Assembly: GCA_013368315.1 (NCBI GenBank)
Contig: JAACJM010000230.1
Coordinates: 1-64,000 of the forward strand
Source of the DNA: Tetrapyrgos nigripes
Taxonomy: Eukaryota; Basidiomycota; Agaricomycetes; Agaricales; Campanellaceae
Length of the DNA: 64,000 nucleotides
Direction: 5' to 3'
A program made the position numbers and the translations under genes. Shown one piece after another: positions 1 through 10,152 of the stretch; the first letter of the stretch is position 1, and each line of letters starts with the position of its first letter. The notes beneath the pieces were generated by a model. It was given only the letters and a program-made list of their open reading frames with translations, was not told where the DNA came from and ran no database searches.

Positions 1-3000
1 AAGATTAAGCGCACAGTCTCAAATCGAACAACAGGCGAATATACTTGATCAAAGTCTATGCCTTCGATCTGTGAAAAACCTTTTGCAACGAGTCTTGCCT
101 TTTTACGACCATCAGACTTGATGTCGAAGACCCATCAGTTTTTGATGACTTTCCCATCTGTAGGTCTTTCGACCAATTCATAGGTGTCGCGCTTGCGAAG
201 AGCCTCTAGTTCTTCGCGGCAAGCGACTTTCCATTCCTCCTGCACATCTTTAGGTAAGAGTGCAATATCTTTGAATGTCCATTCGCAAATATTACGGACA
301 TTCGGTTGATTCCCATCATTTTTCGAAGTAACTTTCTGAATAAGCAAGTGGGAATCGATTTCTCCAGGAGCAACTGCCTGCATAAGCAAGAAGTTTATAG
401 ATACTCCCCCTTCCCGGCATGGTTCTGCCATATTGTCTGATTCAGGGCGCGCAGAGTCATCACTCTCGGCTTGCTGCTCCCCCTGGGGTGCGCTTCCAGA
501 TGCAGAACTAGGTCCGGGAACCTGTTGCTCTGCAGCTTGTTGACGTCAGTGTTCTCTCTGAGCGTCTCTCTCTGCTTTAGCTTTTGCTTCCGCTCTTTTA
601 TCAGCTGCGATTTGAGGTTCAAGATCACGTGTAACTTGTATGGGGTGTTTATCTCTGTACCATTTGTTTGGTTCACTAACACGCTCGCTTTGACGTGTTG
701 GTTCTCCGTAATTCTGTCTTGGTCTAGTGACTTTTCGAGGTGCCTCAGGAGGTGGTGTCTCCCTTGGAGGTGGTGTTATAGGCCTTCTTGATTCTAAGTC
801 ACTATCCGGGGACGAAGGCGGTGGATCCTGTTCAGGTTCGTCGTCACGAAGCTGATCAGGTCTCCTTATGGAAGGGATGCGAGGAGGACGATGATCAAAA
901 TCTTCATCATCATTGTCAGGGATTGGTTGTGGTAGAGGAGTGTCATCGCTTTGCGACAACTCAATAGGAAGTTGTTTCGAACCACGAGAATGAGTTTTAC
1001 ATCGAGGAAAGAAGTCTTCCTCAAACACGGCTTGCGGGGATGTAAATTCCGCATTGTTTGTACGCATGAAAAGATTTCCACGTTCTCCCAGTGCTACACC
1101 AAGATACATCATGAGTTCTGACTTGGAAGCGAGTTTATTCTTTTGAGTTTCCTTGGGTTTAAAGACATAAGCTCCACAGCCAAAAACTCGCAAATGATCG
1201 ATACACAGTTTTTCCTTTTCAAGCATTTCAAATGGAGTTATCCATTTGTGTCGTCATAAGGGAGTACGTCGATAGACATACAATCCATGACAGACAGCAT
1301 ATTCCCACCAAGATTCAGGTAGACATGCTAGCTTCATCATTGCTAGTGCCTTATCCATTAGAGTGCGTATAAAGCGCTCCGCTCAACCATTCTGTTGATG
1401 AATGTATGGTGCACTTTTAAGGATTCTAATACCCTTCTCGAGTAATATTTCTCGGTAGGTGCCTTTGATGAATTCACCACCCATATCAGACATCCACTGT
1501 TCGACTTTCGTCTTATATTGAGTTTCTACCATCGCAAGGAACTGGCGAGTGGCAGTTAGTGGTTGTATCTTGTCTTTAAGAAATCGTACCCAAGCATCTG
1601 AAGTGTAATCATCAAAGAAGACAATTATATACTTGTACTTGTGGTAAGAGATCGTGGGGAATTCCTTCAAATCCGTATGGATAATTTGGAAAGGACGAGT
1701 AGCACGTCGTTGGTTAGGAGGGTAAGCCTGTTTGGGAGTTTTGCCTTCAAGACAGCCTTTGCACAAAGGAAGCTCCTTTGGAATGATGAATTCAGGAGTG
1801 CCATGTTTTAGAACATCACGAGAGGGATGCCCTATATGACAATGTAAGATCTCGTAGTTGATAAGATAAATCAAAAGATTGGCTTTAGAAGCGACAATTT
1901 TCGATTTGTGTGGAAGATAGTATAGCGTTTCTTCTGGTATACGCTTTGAGAAAGTCAAGAATGTTGTATTTCTCGAAATGGTGATATGATCGGAGTTACC
2001 GCGCATAAGCATGTTGTCATTTAAGAATTGACCGACAGATAAGAGTCATTGATTTAGATCGGGAATGTAATAGACCGGATCTAATTTCATAACTCTTTTA
2101 CGTTGAGAGATCAGGACTGTTCTGGATGCATGAATATTCGTGAAACCATTGGCAGTTTTCACTGGAATTGGTTTTATATAACTCAATTCAACAAAGTCAT
2201 TGATGTCGAACGTAAAATGCACTGATGCTCCAGAGTCAAGTAACCATCCATCACCGAAGTGGATTTTGACAGTATCAGATCTCTTTTTCTTACACTTCTG
2301 GCATAATGAAAACAAAGTGCCACAGGCACATAAATATTTATTGTTGCCGCCAGGGCTAGTGTACAGTTTATTATAAATAAAAGGGGTTGTTAAACCCAGA
2401 GGAGTGGTATGTAATAAATATATACATGAAGAACCTGCTTCCATATTACGAGCTGCTGGAAAAAGCGCATCAGTACTTTTATTCATAAGATCTGAAGTGA
2501 GATCTGACCTGAGATAACCATTGTCCATGCCAGACACCTCAGAGTCTAGGGACCAACCATAATTATTTGCGGCACTGCTGATAACCATGGCGGGTGTAGA
2601 AGGTCTTGGACTTGGAATTCCGTCTGACCATGCCCTTACTGCGGCAATACTCGCTGACGAAGTTGCCTCTCCGGGATCTGTAGAGTGGCTCATCCTGCTG
2701 AGCGATCACGGAGTTGACATATACTCGAGGTTGCTGGTGCTGGATAGGCTCGGAGACATGCTCCGGAGTTCTGGCATTGAACTCGGAGTCAGGACCCTGG
2801 ATGGTAATTCCTCCTCCATTTCCATTCCACCTAGTCCGACTGTTGTGTCTTTCTGCCAATCAAGCAGCTCGTCGTACCTTCCATCCTCGTTTTCGAGATG
2901 AGGAGTTAGCCATTCCCATCCTGTTGAAGTCGTTCCAGGTGTTGGGCTTGCAACACGACTGGAGGGTAAGGACTGAGTGGTCATGCCACTGGGATGTGCA

Positions 3001-4700
3001 GGCAGTGAGCCACTTTGCATCTCGCTGCGGACTGCAGCAAGGTGTTGGACCAGAGAAAGAGTGCCCGTTGATGCATAGGCGTTCACTACTGCTTGGAATG
3101 GAGTTGCTCCTTCCCCATAGATGTGGAGAGGGTCCTCGGGATTCTGGAATCTCTCCCCAAGGTGAATTCCGCACTCCATTATCTCGGCAGCAGGATCCAA
3201 GGCAAGACAGTCGATAAGTGGAACAGGGGTCCTTGTGTCCTGTGGTACCTTTACACCTGACTCCATCATTGTGGAGCCAAACACACTTCCGAGTTCTGAG
3301 GTGTTCACCAGAGTGTCCTCGTTCCAACTGGCATCTTCTTCCTGAGCGCATCCCATATCGGCATCTGAATCGGTCTGAGTTCCGATCGAACGAGTGAAGG
3401 CATCATTCCAGTTGTCATTACATTCCCAACCATCAGAAGATGATTGGAGATTATTCCAATAGATGCATTCCGTGAGAGTGCGTTTGGGACGAGGAGCAGG
3501 GGTAAGGGGAGTGAAAGAGGAAGGATCAGGGTTAGACATGACTACATCCTCAAGAGCAGCAACAGTCTCACCAGATGGTCTCGCGCCAATATTGCGTGCA
3601 AGATTGATAGCTCTTTTGGTACCTGTGAAAAAGGCGTCAAAAGGCTTTTCTGTTTCCATGAAGAATGGCTTACGGGAATCAACTGCAGCGGGCGTGTCGA
3701 CGAAGGTGACTGTGTGCATCATGGGAGACATATCCCCATGAACGAGATGTGCCTGTCCCTGTCTCTTGGCCTGTTCGTTTTTTCCAGCTCGACCTCCTTG
3801 ACGGAAATGAGCTTTGCCCTTTCCCTTTCCCTTGCCTTTTCCTTTATTATCTCCGTTAGCGCCGCTGCTGCTGCCACTAGGGTGCTGCTGCTGCTGCTGT
3901 TGGAAACTAGGATTACCGTCCTTTCGCTTGACAGCTGAAAGACGGTTGGCCTGTGGTTTTCCCTTCAAAGCCCCTTGGCGAGATTCCCAGACATTGGCGA
4001 TCTCGCTTTGCAGTTCATCAAGATCTTGATTGTCGATTTGTGAGATAGATAATTGAGTATATTGATTGACGATATACTCATATCTGGGAGGGAGTTTCGA
4101 TATGATGAACATGACTTGGAGAAAATTGGGGATTTTTGTAATGGAAGCGGTTGGAGTTGTGGAGTCGGTAGTATCAGTAGAGATACCAGCGGCACTAACC
4201 CTATCGAAGTGCATGCGAATAAGCTCAATTGTAGCACTAGGATTAGCGTCGTTAGGAATGGTGATGGAAGTGGCACGTTTAAAGTCAGTGTAGACTGTGG
4301 AAACACCAGGTTTCCCGTAGGTATTTTTGAGAGTAGCCCAAATTTCTTTGGCACTAGTCATACCGAGTGTCTTCTGACGAATAGCAGGAGAAAGACGAAG
4401 CTTGATTGACCCAATGGCCTTATCGTTCTTCTCATCCCAGTTGGCCTGTTTCTTTAGAGCCACTGTGATAGCCTCAGCTTGAGCCGCCATATCTTCAGCA
4501 GATAGAGGAGAGACAGAACTCACAGTGGCGTCGCTAGGGCGATCAGAGCCAAGGACTGAACTAAGTCCAGTGGCCTGGAGCCAGGAGAGAAGAATGTCGG
4601 CCCAGATGTTGAAATCAACACCGGAGAAGACGGGGACAGTGGTCATCAAAACATTGGAAGACATCTTTGATAAGTTCTGGGGAAGGTCAACTGTCAGCAT
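1..4700 (-). pseudogene. Copia gag-pol polyprotein interrupted by six in-frame TGA codons
   Basis: All coding blocks share one frame: gag (4700 or the second ATG at 4664, to 2706), protease (2693 on), integrase (2012 on), and the linker plus RT start (1226 to the window edge). Gag shows the UBN2-like start VPVFSGVDFNIWADILLSWL and a basic Gly/Lys-rich stretch but no CCHC knuckle. Protease has the DSGAS active site. Integrase has the HHCC region (HCHIGH ... LCKGC), then HTDLKEF, FFDDYT and MGGEF. RT begins at ELEALRKRDTYELV. The only breaks are TGA codons at 2706-2708, 2046-2048, 1383-1385, 1254-1256, 546-548 and 135-137. No frameshift is seen. Several stops fall where the family normally has arginine, for example before WVFDIK and in QQNG-x-AER. 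Confidence 0.9.
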
Positions 4701-4965
4701 TTATCCATATGCAGCATAAGAAGGCAGCAATAAATGCGCCATGCGAAAGTGAAGAGAGGCAGCGATGAACACGCCATGACAGTGACTACTCCCCTAGATC
4801 GTCAACAACTGCAGCTGGACGTAAGTCCTGCGCTGTTGGACGTATCGTCAAGCCATTAAAGGCGACGCAGGCTGCCACAAAGGGCGCCACAGGCTGCCAT
4901 GAAGGCGCCATCCAGGTAGTATGCGAAGTCTATGGTTTGCAGCCATTGAAGGCGCTCCCAAGGGC

Positions 4966-4982
4966 CTTCGGGGCCCATAACC
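4966..4982 (-). promoter_or_regulatory. Primer-binding site (initiator Met-tRNA internal-fragment type)
   Basis: Immediately inside the LTR the element strand reads GGTTATGGGCCCCGAAG. It is complementary to the anticodon stem-loop region of initiator methionine tRNA, including CAUAACC. Priming from an internal half of this tRNA is known from Drosophila copia, whose site also begins GGTTATGGGCCC. Confidence 0.75.
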
Positions 4983-5308
4983 TGTTAAGCAGGCATGGTA
5001 CGGTCCTGTACACTACTAAACGCAGTGGCAACTACGCAACTTACCTGTGGATAGAGAATAGCTTGTAAGGCTTGTAAGAGGCTTATTGAGCGATGAGAGT
5101 TAAGTATAAAACTTGTTATTTGGAGGACTATCTACGAGTCCTTATATACCTTTGAGGAGGTACAAATACATGTAAACTAATACTAGAGTAACAATAAGAT
5201 TCTATTGTACTTGATAGTACAATGCTGGTTTCATACACTATTGTCGTACTACATTTATTGTCTATATAATCTTATTGTTCTATTTATAACTACTACTATT
5301 GTTCTACA
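4983..5308 (-). repeat. 5' LTR of the copia element
   Basis: On the element's own strand it starts TGTAGAACAATAG at 5308 and ends CTTAACA at 4983, giving the TG...CA ends expected of an LTR. It is AT-rich, contains a TATA-like stretch, and is followed directly by a copia-type primer-binding site. The length of 326 bp is usual for fungal copia LTRs. The boundary rests on these ends, because the partner LTR is off-window. Confidence 0.82.
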
Positions 5309-5353
5309 TAGATTACGTTGATGGCTGCAACTGAATGCGCCAATTCAACACTA
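5309..5353. other. Short strip of host DNA between two transposons
   Basis: These 45 bases separate the outer end of the copia LTR from the left target duplication of the hAT element. Together with the sequence to the right of the hAT element they probably formed one stretch before both insertions. Confidence 0.6.
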
Positions 5354-5361
5354 GGTAGGAT
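5354..5361. repeat. hAT target-site duplication, left copy
   Basis: The 8 bases GGTAGGAT adjoin the left inverted repeat and recur exactly at 7684-7691 after the right one. Confidence 0.85.
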
Positions 5362-7683
5362 TAGGGAATAGCACGGGTCGGCAGGGAAATGACGGGTCAC
5401 GGGGACGGGGTATGGTGGGGACGGGGACAGGGCTGCTTCTCTCATCCCGCACCAAACCCGCGACCCGTCACACGGGTAAACCAACCCGCCGCCTGGTACT
5501 ATAGAAGATCGACTCGGCATAATTATTTACAGCAACCAGCTGTAAGTATAGTCATACATTTAGGCATACTCGTACAAGATTCGTAGGTAGATCTTACGAT
5601 AATTACATACACAAAAAAAAATCCTCATGCTTCATTTATGTATGTAAAGTAATAATCAAGTGACAATGTATGCTGTTCAATTTGCACTTTTATTATTTAC
5701 CTGCACTCGCAGTATTTTTCCCCGCACTTGCTGACTTTTCCCGCATACAGTGAGCTACCTTTCCCCGCACACTCTTGAAAACTCTCCTGCACCCAATGTT
5801 CATGAAGTCAATTCCTGGGCCTAGATGACTATCCACAGCTTCCCCGTGAAAATAAGAGCCATTTACAGCGTTCCTGGCCCATTGCAAGCTCAGAAATAGT
5901 ACACTACTTCCACCGCAAGCTCCTACAAGCTTCCTAGCCACAATTGTAAGGGTATTGCTACTAGTAGGAGTACATAAGCAGCACTGTATTATAATGATCA
6001 TTAGACGGACAATGGTACATACATGTCCTGGAACTCAGGAAAATAGGCCTTCTTGAGGAGGAACCGGAATGACTTTAGTGGACAACTATGTTACAAAAAA
6101 AAACGGAGAAAAATTCAAGCGTGATACCAGGTTGAAAGCCGAGATTATTGAAGGTGAATTGAAGAGGTGTAAGGGCTCTGTCTATATCATCAGAACAACA
6201 GAAGTACATACTTCCAGGCAGTATAAGTATCTATGTGGTTGCGCCCACAGTAGTTAGTCTTTTTACCTCTTATTTGTCTCTACCTCATATTCTCTGCTAT
6301 AGAACGGGTTTATTTGGAGATTTGGGTACAAAGCAAGAAGAGATCGACTCACCAACATTCTCGGTTCATCCACAACTGTTCACGGCTAAATTAGAGCCGT
6401 TACAAAAGGATAGCCAGAGACAAAAGGTTTTAAATGAGAGAAAGCTGGCAGCGAACAAACAGTCAGCTTCTGGGGAAATCAATGCAGAGAATGACAACCT
6501 ACCATCTTCACTTCTGTCTACTCGATATACAACCAAGGAGAACCAGTGCAAGAGGACGGTGAATACCTAGAAGTCAGCAATATGGGACGAGAACTATGTT
6601 CACTAGAAGCAGACACGACCAGAAAGAAAAGAGGATGACCACGAAGCCGAGAGACCTAGACCAAAAGGGAGCCCCAGATGCAAGCAACGCAAGTTAGCAT
6701 CAGGGCGAAAGACACCAGTCGAAGCCTAGGAATTGTTCTGTGGACAAATGAACCACGCAGAACATTTAAAGACATAGGACTACGTACCAAGTTGATTATC
6801 TGAAACCTATCTCATAGCCTGTTCTTGGTACCCTTCAACCGAAGTCTTTGATCCTTTTAATTTAAAGTAGCTCTGAAGCATTTACGCAGGCTGGAAGTTT
6901 CCGATATTGCGTGTTTTGACGTGTCGAAAGAGTATGGGGCGGCAAAACATATCAAAGGGGCATTGAGTGAAGATATTGTGGAGGGGAGGTTCTCAGTCCA
7001 GAAAGCTCTTGAACGACAGGACGGACATGATAGTAGTCGTCCATCAAAAGAGCTTGCAACGTGGCAGTTCCTGCTCCACGCAAACCACGTGTCAGTCGTG
7101 TGCTCATCACCTGACCTGACGCGTCGCGTCTGGAGAACCTTCCAGACCCCATAGTACTGTTATTCAGACGTTTGAAGCATTTCCATCTATACAAGTAATC
7201 CAAGAAAGCCCAAGAAACATCGCATAATGGATTTAAATCCCATGCAGAAGTTTCGAACATTGAGGGTGCGGGACAACTCGACTGTGGGTGCGGCAAAACT
7301 TCAGTGAGTGCGGGGGTTTCGACTATGAGTGCGGGAAGTATCGAGTGTGTGCGGGTACAAATAATAAAAGTGCAAATTGAACAGCATAACAATGCGCCCT
7401 CAGGCCTCAGGCCTCACCCATTTCCGGAAAACTTGAAACCAGACAAAAGAGAAGGCCGTTGTGAACTGATCTGGATGCAGAGGAGATGAGATGCCAGAGG
7501 GGTATGATGATATTTGAGGTATAAGTACTTAATGTATGTAGGGGTACCCGTGAACCCGCGGGGTTTGCCTCAGACCCGTCTGCCCTGTTGTAAACCCGTG
7601 ACCCGCGAGGGCGGGGACGGGTTTTGACGGGGACGGGGACGGGTCAGAATTTTTTCCCCGCGGGATCCCCGTGCTGTTCCCTA
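5362..7683. mobile_element. Non-autonomous hAT-type element, split by a nested insertion
   Basis: The ends are inverted repeats, TAGGGAATAGCACGGG on the left and TAGGGAACAGCACGGG on the right (one mismatch in 16). They are flanked by exact 8-bp direct repeats GGTAGGAT at 5354-5361 and 7684-7691. An 8-bp duplication and a TAGGG start fit the hAT superfamily. Inside both ends are many ACGGGTC/GGGGACGGGG motifs, a subterminal repeat pattern usual for transposase binding. Removing the nested element and its duplication leaves about 596 bp, too short for a transposase. Confidence 0.85.
5669..7388. mobile_element. Nested DNA transposon with ~135-bp terminal inverted repeats
   Basis: The left arm (about 5669-5802) starts TATGCTGTTCAATTTGCAC. 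The right arm (about 7254-7388) is its imperfect reverse complement, so the element is 1720 bp. ACAATG directly flanks both ends (5663-5668 and 7389-7394), a 6-bp target duplication. Each arm carries five spaced CCCGCAC/GTGCGGG motifs about 20-25 bases apart. The interior has only short open frames (for example 6069-6257 and 6235-6570, +), none recognisable as a transposase, so I infer a non-autonomous copy. The superfamily is not clear: 6 bp does not match hAT (8), Mutator (9) or CACTA (2-3). Confidence 0.75.
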
Positions 7684-7691
7684 GGTAGGAT
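7684..7691. repeat. hAT target-site duplication, right copy
   Basis: Exact second copy of GGTAGGAT, directly after the right inverted repeat that ends GTGCTGTTCCCTA. Confidence 0.85.
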
Positions 7692-8130
7692 TCAAAGTTC
7701 AGAGCAGGATCGTAGTCCGTCGACCTGTTGCCAAGACCGACAGACTTGATGAAAGTTTCGTAGATCACTTCGACTTCTTGTTTTTGGAGCTTCACCATGC
7801 CTTCCGGGCGGAGCCGGACATCATTCCAGGCCGCGGGGGTGGACATTCGCGAACATTGCCTAGGACGACATCACGAATATGAAAGTGTAGGTCTTGAGTG
7901 CCAGTGGATGACACAGCTATCCGAAATGCATGTGTGCATTCCAAGCTCGTGCACTTTGGGTGCGGCGTTAAAAAGTGCAGTAACAGCCAGGATTGGTACA
8001 TAGCGTGATGGTAGACGACGTTCTCGCCTGGGAGTTGTTGGGCTGCGACTGGTGGACTGTTCCTAAATGTCAACCTCAACTTCTTGTCTGCTGAATTCCA
8101 CCTACTTCCGTAAATCCTGATTTCCTGCAC
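7684..8130 (-). pseudogene. Possible coding relic disrupted by the hAT insertion
   Basis: On the minus strand, two overlapping open frames (8130-7792 and from 7846 leftwards) have a protein-like look. The second contains NDVRLRPEGM followed about 20 residues later by IYETFIKSVGLGN. That faintly resembles the LRPG...YxxSVGRG stretch of GH29 alpha-L-fucosidases, but the upstream frame does not support it. The frame runs into the right hAT end. Joining across one copy of the target duplication continues it for only about 17 codons, to a TAA at 5313-5315. I treat it as an unidentified decayed gene. Confidence 0.22.
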
Positions 8131-8703
8131 CCTTTGGTATGGTTGAGCAGGGCATCGTACACTTCACTACTGATCTCCATGCTCGAGTCATGACTCGATA
8201 TTTTCGTTCTACATTAACCTGGGTACATTTCGTATGGCTGCCAGCGTTTGTACAGGGATCGCAGCGAGATCTTTTTTTAAGGAGGCTTTTTCGGTAGTGC
8301 ATGTAAGCTTCCCTATTTTGCATCTCTTGCATGTCTGCAGAAGATGGTACGTACGTAGCCGCATAAGTATTTTTAGAGGAATGATTTTTGCCATAGGTGA
8401 CCTAGTGATATTGATGTGGCCTCTTCTTGTCCTCCTCCATCGTAAGCTCCCAGGCCAGAGGCTTCAGACTGGTCGGCTGCTCGTAGAACGCTTGGCGATC
8501 AGTAGTGATGAGTAGAAACAAGTGCTTGACTTCGGATAATGCCGATCAGTCCTTGCTTCGACCCTCACCTTCAAAATATCAGTCCAAACAAAGCGGAGTC
8601 AAAGGCGTTTAGACTACCCACCAATTACCTACCATTATCCTCAGCATCGTCAAGTTGTCTACACCGTGACTGGTAATTAATCGTCCGAGCACTTGTCCAA
8701 GGC

Positions 8704-9668
8704 ATGAATTCGAAAGATACGGTGTGTTTTCAATTCCCAGCTCTTATCTCTCAAGCCAGATCGGACTCGAGACTTACTATTCCCCAGCCGAAATCCCCTG
8801 CAAATTCCTTGAACGACCTTTTCTCGCTACCCGGCTCAAGCTCCCCTTGGTCCAAAAATGCGTCTCAATCTATATCAGCGTCCAAAGCGGTCATAGACGG
8901 CGTATTGGGGCTCACGATGTCTGATGCAAGTAGTATGGACTCGACAGAGTTGCCTAAAGCTGGCACCAGGTTGAACACACCTTCCAACGATGGTATTGAT
9001 GTCAAGGTCGCCGTGTCCGCCAACGACCAGCCAAGCAGCACCAAAAACGCCACTCCACGAGCTGGAAGTAGTACTGATCAGACGCCGTCACCTGTAACTC
9101 GTCCGGCTTCCAATGCGCAAATTAGAAGATTGAAGGAAGAGATTCGCGCCTTAGAAGAGCGCTTGGCTATTGCTACCGATGAACTGGAGGAAACCAAAAT
9201 TGATCGCGAAAGTGAGTGGCCATTTCCCCAAGTGGCCCTTACTGATACCTCATCCATATGGTTATCACAGACCTTCGCGATTACATCCACGATAAATCTC
9301 AACAACAACTTCTCGAGCAAATCAATCTAGGTTTTCTCAGGAAACGCATCATCTCGAAAGCCGTTCAAATCAGTCAGGATCGTGGTCGTGCCAGAGGTGG
9401 TGATCTCACTGCTCAAGGTGACATGGAGCAGTTCCTGCGAGCCATTGCTTCCGAAATCCTGTCGGTGTCCGATCGAATCCTTACCAACGTCCCTCAAAAG
9501 GATTGGCCGAGCTTGGTTAACCTTTTCATATGGAATCCTGCTACCAATAGCGATGGAGAGGGGGCCGAGCCGTTGGAGGTGTATGACCTCGAGGAGGATA
9601 CTGGGACTGTTCATGATCACGGAGCTGAGGAGCAAACTAGGAAGAGAAGGAGGGTGGAGAACAATTAG
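8704..9668 (+). CDS. Hypothetical protein with coiled coil and basic C-terminus
   Basis: Two exons, 8704-9211 and 9271-9668, flank a 59-nt intron (GTGAGT...CACAG) and encode 301 residues. The first 130 residues are Ser/Pro/Thr-rich and probably disordered. Around residues 138-172 lies a charged heptad-like helix (IRRLKEEIRALEERLAIA), continuing after the splice as NLRDYIHDKSQQQLLEQIN. A predicted helical region follows (FLRAIASEILSVSDRIL). The end is acidic, then basic (RKRRRVENN), which resembles a nuclear localisation signal. I do not recognise the family. The joined frame gives a continuous helix across the splice, which supports the intron call. Confidence 0.72.
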
Positions 9669-10152
9669 TTGCGCAAGCTGATACCGTGTTTTTATGAGCT
9701 ACATTCCTGTACTTTCTTTAAGGCCGTGGCCAAGTTGTATGCGCTACGTTCTCATCATCGATTCAAGGTTATGCCAATGTAACCTATTTGCTAGTCAACA
9801 GTACCGAAAGAAACCTTGAGGTCAGACGTTCGTGTAATTATGATGTAAAAGCACAAAAATGTAGCAGCCTGGTCTGATGCATGAGTTGCTGCGCTGTAAG
9901 ACTGTATAGACTGATAGAAAGTCTACATTACATGTCACCCTAATTCCAACCCCAAAAAGCCCATCTGAAGAATCGATAGAAAATCTAAGAGTTGGTCCGA
10001 GCCATCCGCGCAAAGTAAGCAAAGAGAAAATGAAGCAAATATGAGAAACTGAGAAGAACAGAGTCTATCGTGCACTGCGAAAAGTCCTTTGAATTCTAGT
10101 CCGAGAATCCAAGCTTGGAAAGTAATGAGATTCATCATGAGCTTACTCACGA
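9669..10152. other. Intergenic, nothing recognised
   Basis: This gap lies between two convergent genes. It holds only short antisense frames without protein character and presumably contains both 3' ends. Confidence 0.5.

Larger units (their letters stand above)
1..5308 (-). mobile_element. Ty1/copia LTR retrotransposon, 3' part outside the window
   Basis: The minus strand reads, from right to left: a 326-bp LTR, a primer-binding site, a leader of about 280 bp, gag, protease, integrase and the first part of reverse transcriptase, then leaves the window. The order protease-integrase-RT is diagnostic of Ty1/copia rather than Ty3. Most of RT, RNase H and the second LTR lie outside, so the far target duplication cannot be checked. 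The leader at 4700-4982 contains several imperfect copies of a GCC-A-rich/AAGGCG motif of unknown role. Confidence 0.93.

Noticed and set aside
1..4700. Programmed stop readthrough in the retrotransposon
   Set aside because: Some elements separate gag and pol by a stop, but six TGAs spread through integrase and RT are far more simply decay. Other genes in the window use TGA as a normal stop, so there is no code change.
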